A DNA stretch of 6,138 nt from Prevotella sp. UBA6387 (lineage in GTDB: Bacteria; Bacteroidota; Bacteroidia; Bacteroidales; Bacteroidaceae), in the NCBI GenBank assembly GCA_002437565.1, contig DJQL01000082.1, positions 2,461-8,598 on the forward strand, in the 5' to 3' direction. Positions 1 to 4,527 of this stretch are shown piece after piece (position 1 is the first letter of the stretch; the number at the start of each line of letters is the position of its first letter). Position numbers and translations under genes: made by a program. The notes beneath the pieces were generated by a model. The model saw nothing but the letters and a program-made list of their open reading frames with translations. It searched no databases and was not told where the DNA came from.

Positions 1-39
1 TGACCTTTATTAAAACATTGTCGTTGTTAAAACCAAAGG

Positions 40-71
40 CAAAGTTAGTGGAAATATTAAAGACGACGCAA
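40..71 (-). promoter_or_regulatory. Possible leftward Bacteroidetes-type promoter
   Basis: Read on the minus strand, TAACTTTG (40-47) fits the TAnnTTTG -7 consensus. A TTG (69-71) lies 21 bases upstream of it, inside the usual 19-21 range. Transcription would start near 33-36 and leave the window to the left, so the neighbouring gene may be divergent. No usable start codon follows within the window: the only minus-strand ATG (16-18) meets a stop two codons later. Motif match only. Confidence 0.35.
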
Positions 72-79
72 GATTCTCC

Positions 80-201
80 CGCTTTTTTCGAGCCATACCG
101 CCATCGAAAAACGTGCCCCTCGGCTTTACGCTTGAATCGCGTCGGCCTTACGCTTGAAAGCCGAGGGGCACGAAATCGCGGTCTCGAAAAACTGCGCCTC
201 G
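80..201. repeat. GC-rich nested inverted/direct repeat block
   Basis: This non-coding block is built from repeats. The core is a perfect 16-bp inverted repeat (112-127 against 157-172, arms beginning CGTGCCCC) around a 29-base centre. Outside it lies a second 9-bp inverted pair, TTTTTCGAG (84-92) and CTCGAAAAA (183-191). The left-arm sequence starting TCGAAAAAC (104-122) also recurs as a near-direct copy at 184-201. AATCGCG occurs at 135-141 and 174-180. If transcribed, the block would fold into a long branched hairpin. Its high GC contrasts with the AT-rich flanks. It could be a member of a dispersed intergenic repeat family (REP/MITE-like), a structured RNA, or a terminator-like barrier. 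A terminator reading is weak because no T-run follows the stem. The structure is certain; the role is unknown. Confidence 0.8.
120..158. repeat. 17-base direct repeat, period 22, inside the hairpin centre
   Basis: TCGGCTTTACGCTTGAA (120-136) and TCGGCCTTACGCTTGAA (142-158) differ at one position. Each copy overlaps one arm of the 16-bp inverted repeat, so the hairpin loop consists mostly of direct-repeat sequence. Confidence 0.85.
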
Positions 202-227
202 CATAATATTTTGTCAAATTAAATGCC

Positions 228-235
228 TACCTTTG
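228..235 (+). promoter_or_regulatory. -7 element of the promoter for the M16 peptidase gene
   Basis: TACCTTTG matches TAnnTTTG exactly. There is no good -33 partner at 19-21 bases; the nearest TTTG (210-213) is only 14 bases away. A transcript would begin near 239-243, downstream of the in-frame ATG at 223, which therefore cannot be the translation start of this transcript. Confidence 0.6.
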
Positions 236-245
236 CCTTTAGCCG

Positions 246-264
246 GACGGCTACGACTGCCGTC
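246..264 (+). other. Small hairpin in the 5' untranslated region
   Basis: GACGGC (246-251) pairs with GCCGTC (259-264) around a 7-base loop, just after the predicted transcription start and about 43 bases before the start codon at 307. It may stabilise the 5' end of the mRNA. No riboswitch class is recognised. Confidence 0.4.
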
Positions 265-306
265 ACAAAGCTGGCTCTTTTGAAAAGACAATGTTTAAAG
301 AAAGAC

Positions 307-1539
307 ATGAGAACAGATAACTGCGCCACAATGGTCATGCCCTGTGGCTTGCGCACCATCCACATGCCCTCCGACTCGCCCGTGGTCTACCTGGGCTACC
401 AGATAGCGGCAGGCTCGCGCGAAGAGCAAGAAAACGAGGAGGGCCTTGCCCACTTCTGCGAGCACATGACCTTCAAGGGCACTGAGCGCAGGAGCGCCTG
501 GAACATACTCAACTGCCTTGAGGCTGTCGGCGGAAGCCTCAACGCCTACACCACGAAAGAGTGCACGGTGTTCTACGCCGCCGTGCCGGAACACTACACG
601 CGGCGCGCCGTGGAATTGCTCACCGACATTGTGTTCCACTCCGCATATCCGCAAAAAGAGATTAACAAGGAGGTGGAGGTGATTTGCGACGAGATTGAGA
701 GCTACAACGACTCTCCTGCCGACCTCATCTACGATGACTTCGAGAACATAGTGTTCAAGGGGCACGCCTTGGGCCACAACATACTCGGCACGACGGAGAG
801 GGTTCGCTCGTTCACCACCGACGACGCGCTGCGCTTCACCCAAAGGCTTTACACGCCCGACAACGCCATCTTCTTCATGTACGGCGGCAAGAAGATGCCA
901 AGCATTCCCATAGGCACAGACATCCACGCTGAGCCGAAGATGCAGAAAACGTCGATTTCATCGGCATTGACTTTCCCCGCCCATGGCGACATCACGCGCG
1001 AAAAGGGCACGCACCAAGCCCACGTGATGCTTGGCAGCCCATCATACAGTGGCCACGATGAGCGGCTGCGCGACCGCATGGCCCTTTACCTGCTCAACAA
1101 CATCATTGGTGGCAGGGGCATGAACTCAAGGCTCAACGTTGTGCTGCGCGAGCGCCATGGACTCGTCTACACAGTGGAAAGTTCCATGACCACCTATGGC
1201 GACACCGGGCTATGGTGCACCTATCTCGGGTGCGACAAGGACGACGTGAAACGCTGTCTTCGCCTCGTGAGGCGCGAGCTCGACAAGTTCATGGAAGAGC
1301 CCATATCAGAGCGACGGCTCAACGCCGCCAAAAAACAACTTAGGGGGCAGCTTACGATTGACTGCGACAACCGTGAGAACTTCGCGCTCGACCTCGGCAG
1401 CGTGTATCTCTTCCACGACAAGGCGCGCGACGTGGAGAAGACGTGCGCGGAGATTGAAGCCGTGACTGCCGATGACATACTGCGCGTGGCACGCGACATC
1501 TTCGAGCCAAGCAAGATGACCACACTCATATATAGATGA
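307..1539 (+). CDS. M16B-family zinc metallopeptidase (insulinase/processing-peptidase type)
   Basis: Predicted zinc-dependent endopeptidase of 410 aa, a normal length for a single-chain M16B enzyme. The inverted zinc site HFCEH is at residues 49-53 (ligands H49 and H53, catalytic E52). The third ligand is probably E129 in the CDEIE stretch, exactly 76 residues after H53 as in mitochondrial processing peptidase. The C-terminal half carries the family's LRERHGLVYTV stretch (280-290), the region of the conserved Arg/Tyr elements, so this looks like an active rather than a structural subunit. No signal peptide or membrane segment is seen, so a cytoplasmic role in peptide turnover is inferred; the substrate is unknown. 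An in-frame ATG at 223 would add 28 residues, but the -7 element at 228-235 overlaps that extension and the family match begins only after residue 1 of the chosen start. The A-rich leader lacks a clear Shine-Dalgarno sequence. The methyltransferase gene follows after 12 bases. Confidence 0.93.
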   Translation: MRTDNCATMVMPCGLRTIHMPSDSPVVYLGYQIAAGSREEQENEEGLAHFCEHMTFKGTERRSAWNILNCLEAVGGSLNAYTTKECTVFYAAVPEHYTRRAVELLTDIVFHSAYPQKEINKEVEVICDEIESYNDSPADLIYDDFENIVFKGHALGHNILGTTERVRSFTTDDALRFTQRLYTPDNAIFFMYGGKKMPSIPIGTDIHAEPKMQKTSISSALTFPAHGDITREKGTHQAHVMLGSPSYSGHDERLRDRMALYLLNNIIGGRGMNSRLNVVLRERHGLVYTVESSMTTYGDTGLWCTYLGCDKDDVKRCLRLVRRELDKFMEEPISERRLNAAKKQLRGQLTIDCDNRENFALDLGSVYLFHDKARDVEKTCAEIEAVTADDILRVARDIFEPSKMTTLIYR

Positions 1540-1551
1540 CGATAGACTACG

Positions 1552-2820
1552 ATGACAATATCCGATGAAACCGCCGATTTCATACGCCTGCACCGTCTCG
1601 ACGACGTGAGGGCACTCGCCTTGAAGGGCGATGCCAACGGCAGGGTTGACCTCACGTTTGCCCTCAACCAAATCCAGGGTTGGCAGACGGCAAGGCGGAA
1701 ACTGCCTTCGTGGGCGGCGACAAACGGCATAGTGTATCCGCCACACCTAAACATGGAGCAATGCTCAAGCGAGGCCACGGCAAGATACAAAAGCGAGTGC
1801 TTGGCCACGCTCATAGACCTGTCCAAGGCCACGCTCATAGACCTGACCGGAGGTTTCGGCGTAGACTTCTCCATGATGTCACGGTCGTTTGCCAAGGCCA
1901 TTTACGTGGAGCGTAACGCGGAACTCGCGGAAGTGGCGCGCCACAATTTCGAGATTCTCGGGCTAAGCAACGTCACGGCGGTTTGCGCCGACGCCATGGA
2001 GTTTCTCACCTCGCTTCCCCCGAAGACGGCGGAAAGGCCATTGACCGTGGTCTACCTTGACCCGGCACGAAGGGATGGAAACGGCAAGAAAGTGGTCCGC
2101 ATAGAGGATTGCAGTCCCGACATCCTCGGCATGCGCGACACGCTGCTCAGCCGTGCCGACGTGGTGATGATAAAGTTCTCGCCCATGCTCGATTGGCACA
2201 TGGCACTGAGCCAGCTCCGCCATAGTCTGCCGGCAAGCATAGGCGACGTGAACCATGAGGTCCACATTGTCTCCACGAGAAACGAGTGCAAGGAGCTGCT
2301 GATGCTTATGAGCCTGGCACATGGCAAGAAACTGCCTACAAGGATAGTCTGCTCAAACGATGGCCAGCGGTTCCAGACGAGAGCGACCGATGCCAAGCCC
2401 ACCATTTGGCAAGGCGACACCGAAGACGCCAAGGGCAAGTGGCTACTCGTGCCCAACGCGTCGATAATGAAAGCCGGAGTGTTTGGCGAGCTGTCGCACG
2501 AATACGGCATCGACATGCTCGGCCACGACTCACATCTCTATATAAAGGAGCACGACGTTCCCGACTTTCCTGGCAGGCGATTCAGGATAGACCGCGCGAC
2601 GACCATGAACAAGAAAGAGCTGCGAAAGGCACTGGATGGCATCGTGCAAGCCAACGTGTCGGCGCGCAACTTCCCCATGTCAGCCGAAGCGCTGCGCAAG
2701 CGGCTGCGGCTGAAAGACGGGGGCGGCACCTATGTTTTCGCCACTACCATGGGCGGCGGCAAACACGTGGTTTTTGTGTGTCATGCCATGCTGTCACAAT
2801 GCCACACTGACAAGAATTGA
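1552..2820 (+). CDS. Class I SAM-dependent methyltransferase with THUMP-like C-terminal domain
   Basis: The 422-aa protein matches a Bacteroidales family annotated as THUMP-like domain (PG_1098-type) methyltransferases. The N-terminal part (about 1-80) includes the family stretch QCSSEATARYKSE. The Rossmann core follows, with SAM-binding motif I LIDLTGGFGVD (95-105), a motif II-like acidic end YVERN, and DPARRD (170-175) in the place of catalytic motif IV. The C-terminal domain (about 330-410), ending near GGGTYVFATTMGGGKHVV, fits the Thump_like fold. THUMP domains usually bind RNA, so an rRNA or tRNA substrate is plausible but not shown. ATG 1552 is the first start after an in-frame TAG at 1543, and no clear ribosome binding site precedes it. 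It lies 12 bases after the peptidase gene, so co-transcription is likely. Oddity: an 8-codon tandem duplication lies just before and across motif I. The last 13 or so residues extend beyond the family's usual end as I recall it. Confidence 0.9.
   Translation: MTISDETADFIRLHRLDDVRALALKGDANGRVDLTFALNQIQGWQTARRKLPSWAATNGIVYPPHLNMEQCSSEATARYKSECLATLIDLSKATLIDLTGGFGVDFSMMSRSFAKAIYVERNAELAEVARHNFEILGLSNVTAVCADAMEFLTSLPPKTAERPLTVVYLDPARRDGNGKKVVRIEDCSPDILGMRDTLLSRADVVMIKFSPMLDWHMALSQLRHSLPASIGDVNHEVHIVSTRNECKELLMLMSLAHGKKLPTRIVCSNDGQRFQTRATDAKPTIWQGDTEDAKGKWLLVPNASIMKAGVFGELSHEYGIDMLGHDSHLYIKEHDVPDFPGRRFRIDRATTMNKKELRKALDGIVQANVSARNFPMSAEALRKRLRLKDGGGTYVFATTMGGGKHVVFVCHAMLSQCHTDKN
1803..1850 (+). 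repeat. 24-base in-frame tandem duplication in the methyltransferase gene
   Basis: The unit GGCCACGCTCATAGACCTG occurs at 1803-1821 and 1827-1845. The two 24-base units match at 21 of 24 positions. The protein reads ATLIDLSK followed by ATLIDLTG (residues 85-100), so the first beta strand of the SAM-binding fold appears twice. Only the second copy continues into GGFG. Confidence 0.9.
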
Positions 2821-2849
2821 CCATCGTCAAGCCAATTGACAGCCGTCAA
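2817..2849. promoter_or_regulatory. Two tandem TTGAC-N4-GTCAA dyads (possible operator)
   Basis: TTGACCATCGTCAA (2817-2830) and TTGACAGCCGTCAA (2836-2849) are two perfect 5-bp dyads with 4-base centres, 19 bases apart; the first overlaps the methyltransferase stop codon. TGTCA (2792-2796) and TGACA (2808-2812) form a looser third pair upstream. The pair lies about 40-70 bases before the -33 element of the next promoter, a plausible site for a dimeric regulator. Alternatively they are small hairpins at the 3' end of the methyltransferase mRNA; no T-run follows directly. Confidence 0.45.
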
Positions 2850-2886
2850 GAAAAGGCCAAGTCGAGGCACTTTTTCGATGACAAGT

Positions 2887-2917
2887 TTTGCGCTAACCCA
2901 TAAAGGCATTACCTTTG
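2887..2917 (+). promoter_or_regulatory. Consensus Bacteroidetes promoter for the small membrane-peptide gene
   Basis: TTTG (2887-2890) and TACCTTTG (2910-2917) match both elements of the Bacteroidetes vegetative promoter with a 19-base spacer. Transcription should start near 2921-2925, giving a leader of roughly 45 bases. A small inverted repeat, AAAGG (2902-2906) and CCTTT (2912-2916), overlaps the -7 element and could be an operator half-site pair or chance. Confidence 0.75.
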
Positions 2918-2967
2918 CAGTGCAATTACAGGATAACAAATAATAAATTAAGGAAAGGGTAACAAAA

Positions 2968-3060
2968 ATGACAATTAGTACTTTTATCGCAACAGTAGCA
3001 TTGATGTTCGGTCTTATCGCTTTCGTTGGAGTTCACACGGACAAGAGCGCAAGAGCTTAA
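2968..3060 (+). CDS. Small predicted single-pass membrane peptide, 30 aa
   Basis: A 30-codon ORF starts at ATG 2968 and ends with TAA 3058-3060. The peptide begins MTISTFIATV, has an uninterrupted hydrophobic stretch at about residues 5-23, and ends with a charged, polar tail HTDKSARA. That is the layout of a one-helix membrane protein, with the basic tail probably cytoplasmic. An A/G-rich stretch (AAGGAAAGGG, 2950-2959) ends 8 bases before the ATG and can serve as a ribosome binding site. The ORF has its own consensus promoter upstream and a strong palindrome downstream, so it forms a monocistronic unit of about 235 bases. It is much richer in AT than its neighbours. I do not recognise the family. 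Alternative: the transcript is a non-coding RNA and the ORF is chance, which the fit of start, hydrophobic segment and flanking signals makes less likely. Confidence 0.6.
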   Translation: MTISTFIATVALMFGLIAFVGVHTDKSARA

Positions 3061-3074
3061 GACTGAGAGAAGAA

Positions 3075-3093
3075 AAGGAGGAAAACGAATTTG
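3075..3093 (+). other. Strong Shine-Dalgarno-like AAGGAGG without a following gene
   Basis: AAGGAGG (3075-3081) lies 15 bases after the small ORF's stop codon. The only start-like codon at proper spacing is TTG (3091-3093), which is followed by one serine codon and TAG. No ATG occurs before the terminator. It may be a remnant of a second tiny ORF, a ribosome-pausing site, or a purine-rich chance match. Confidence 0.35.
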
Positions 3094-3116
3094 AGTTAGC
3101 ATAGAAATCATAATAT

Positions 3117-3156
3117 AAGAAAGCCGCAAGTGGAAATTTCCGCTTGCGGCTTTCTT
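3117..3156. terminator. 40-base near-perfect palindrome, probable terminator
   Basis: The sequence from AAGAAAGCCGCAAG to CTTGCGGCTTTCTT is self-complementary over 20 bp, with a single T-G wobble (3131/3142). Its GC-rich core is flanked by A on the left and T on the right, as in a bidirectional intrinsic terminator. It closes the small-peptide unit and lies 16 bases before the -33 region of the VirE-like gene. The T tract is interrupted (CTTTCTTGTTG), so efficiency is uncertain. Confidence 0.7.
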
Positions 3157-3171
3157 GTTGTGCGCTGCCGG

Positions 3172-3204
3172 TTGCCCTTGTGTCGTTTTTTCTTTTTATC
3201 TTTG
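3172..3204 (+). promoter_or_regulatory. Promoter for the VirE-like gene
   Basis: TATCTTTG (3197-3204) fits the TAnnTTTG -7 consensus exactly. The best -33 candidate is TTG at 3172-3174, with a slightly long 22-base spacer. Transcription would start near 3208-3211. Upstream in-frame codons from 3155 are thus untranscribed, and an ATG at 3215 would be almost leaderless. Confidence 0.6.
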
Positions 3205-3235
3205 CACTATAAAAATGAGAAGAGAACAAAACAAG

Positions 3236-4453
3236 ATGACGGATGCCATAACATATCTGGAGAGCTCGCACAAGCTGCGCCGCAACGTGTTGACAGGCGA
3301 ACTGCTTTACGCCGACACCGACGGATGGCACAAGCTATCCAAAGAGGGACGCAACACCATAATGCTGAACGCCATGCGCGACGGCGTGAGCCTGACGGAG
3401 GAGGTTCTCGACCGCTTTGCGCGCTCCACGCTCGTGGAACAGTGGAACCCGGCAAGGCAATGGCTGGACGAGCTGCCAGAATGGGACGGCGAGGACCACG
3501 TGCTTGAGCTATCACAACGTGTCATAACGTCGAACCCCGACTGGGCCGAGCGTTTCCACAAATGGATGCTGCAGACCGTGGCGCGGTGGATGGACATGGA
3601 GGTACCACACAGGGATGTTATCGTGCCAGTGATAGTGGGACAATGGGGCTACGGCAAGACGTCATTCTGCTACCAGCTCCTGCCACCAGAGCTCCGGCTT
3701 TATTATACCGACAAGATAAAGCTCAGCACCTCAGCAGAGGTCTACGAGCTCCTGACCACCAACCTGCTTGTCAACATAGATGAATTTTACCAGGAGAGCC
3801 CACTGCAAGAGCCATTGGTGCGCTATCTCTTCTCGCGCTCCACGCCGGTGTTTCACCGTCCATACGGCACCACGGAGGAGACGCGCCGCAACTACGCCGG
3901 ATTCATAGCCACCACAGGAAACCTCCACCCCATGACCGACGCCGCAGGCGCCGCGCACCTTTTCTGCATAGAGGCCGGGCGAAAGATAGACCTCACGCCC
4001 ATGCCATACGAGCAAATTTACGCGCAGCTCAAGGAAGAACTGGAGAGCGGAACCGACTACCTGCTCAGCGACGACGAGCGCGAGCGCATGGCTGGGCAAA
4101 ACTCGCCATTCGAGGAGGCCGACAACCTCGTGAAAATGGTGCGACAGATATACGCCAACCCTCCAAAGGGGCAGAAGGCGAAAGCCGTATACATAGACAC
4201 GATAATAGACCGGCTGATGCAGGAATACCCATATTGGACACCAGGCGAACACGTTAACCAGGACGTGGGATTCGCCTTGCAAGACGCGGGATTCACGCGC
4301 AGCCGCATCCACGGACGCTCGTGCTACCGCATAGTGCCACGAGACCCACGACGACTCGACTTCAGCGACGACAGCGCGGAAGAGAAGAAAGAAGACGAGT
4401 TCGCCGACAACCCACTGGCACAGGCATTGCTGGCCGGACTGGGCAAGAGGTAG
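3236..4453 (+). CDS. VirE-family P-loop ATPase (virulence-associated E, helicase-like)
   Basis: The 405-aa protein has the VirE ATPase domain in its middle. Walker A is GQWGYGKT (135-142), Walker B is LLVNIDEF with D182-E183, the basic stretch around RPYGTTEETRRNY is a likely arginine-finger region, and FIATTGN ends in a sensor-type N229. The C-terminal part (DAGFTRSRIHGRSCYRIV) resembles the small winged-helix end of such proteins and is followed by an acidic tail. VirE proteins are usually found on prophages and integrative elements, often after a primase-like N-terminal domain; here the N-terminus is short (about 110 residues before the core) and has no recognisable primase motif. Start 3236 is preferred because it leaves a leader of about 25 bases; 3215 is in frame and would add seven residues. 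Base and codon use look like the neighbouring genes, with no sign of recent transfer. mutS follows after a 70-base gap. A role in replicating or repairing DNA is inferred, not shown. Confidence 0.85.
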   Translation: MTDAITYLESSHKLRRNVLTGELLYADTDGWHKLSKEGRNTIMLNAMRDGVSLTEEVLDRFARSTLVEQWNPARQWLDELPEWDGEDHVLELSQRVITSNPDWAERFHKWMLQTVARWMDMEVPHRDVIVPVIVGQWGYGKTSFCYQLLPPELRLYYTDKIKLSTSAEVYELLTTNLLVNIDEFYQESPLQEPLVRYLFSRSTPVFHRPYGTTEETRRNYAGFIATTGNLHPMTDAAGAAHLFCIEAGRKIDLTPMPYEQIYAQLKEELESGTDYLLSDDERERMAGQNSPFEEADNLVKMVRQIYANPPKGQKAKAVYIDTIIDRLMQEYPYWTPGEHVNQDVGFALQDAGFTRSRIHGRSCYRIVPRDPRRLDFSDDSAEEKKEDEFADNPLAQALLAGLGKR

Positions 4454-4465
4454 GCTCGAAGCCTA
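4451..4465 (+). other. Small hairpin overlapping the VirE-like stop codon
   Basis: TAGGCT (4451-4456) pairs with AGCCTA (4460-4465) across a 3-base loop and includes the TAG stop. No T-run follows, so it is a poor terminator. It could mark a processing site or modulate read-through into mutS. Confidence 0.4.
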
Positions 4466-4467
4466 TC

Positions 4468-4527
4468 ATGAATAACCAGGAAGACAAACAAGAAAGCAGA
4501 CTAATTGCTGATCAAGAAAAGACATGA
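4468..4527 (+). CDS. Possible 19-codon ORF overlapping the mutS start
   Basis: ATG 4468 opens a 19-residue reading frame, MNNQEDKQESRLIADQEKT, whose TGA stop (4525-4527) overlaps the mutS ATG as ATGA. Such overlaps commonly allow translational coupling, so it could act as a leader for mutS. The peptide is very hydrophilic, with no domain or hydrophobic segment. No clear ribosome binding site precedes it. The frame is also open upstream within the VirE-like gene, which weakens the case. It may simply be chance. Confidence 0.25.
   Translation: MNNQEDKQESRLIADQEKT

Noticed and set aside
18..206. 62-codon + strand ORF at the left end
   Set aside because: It runs straight through the inverted and direct repeats, has no ribosome site or promoter, and its sequence is just the translated palindrome.
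223..306. 28-residue N-terminal extension of the M16 peptidase from ATG 223
   Set aside because: The -7 promoter element at 228-235 lies inside it, so the expected transcript begins after this ATG. The extension has no signal-peptide character.
295..927. 210-codon minus-strand ORF opposite the peptidase gene
   Set aside because: It is a shadow of the M16 frame, including the zinc-site region, with no promoter or family resemblance.
2851..2880. Possible terminator after the methyltransferase gene (T5 run at 2871-2875)
   Set aside because: The upstream pairing (GCC/GGC) is only 3 bp, too weak to call a stem next to the T-run.
3155..3235. N-terminal extension of the VirE-like protein starting at ATG 3155 (or 3215)
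   Set aside because: 3155 overlaps the terminator palindrome and precedes the promoter, and its cysteine-rich translation is unlike the family. 3215 would leave almost no leader, though it cannot be fully excluded.
2926..3331. Two minus-strand ORFs across the AT-rich intergenic region
   Set aside because: They cross the terminator palindrome and the promoters of both flanking units. No minus-strand promoter motif was found in this stretch.
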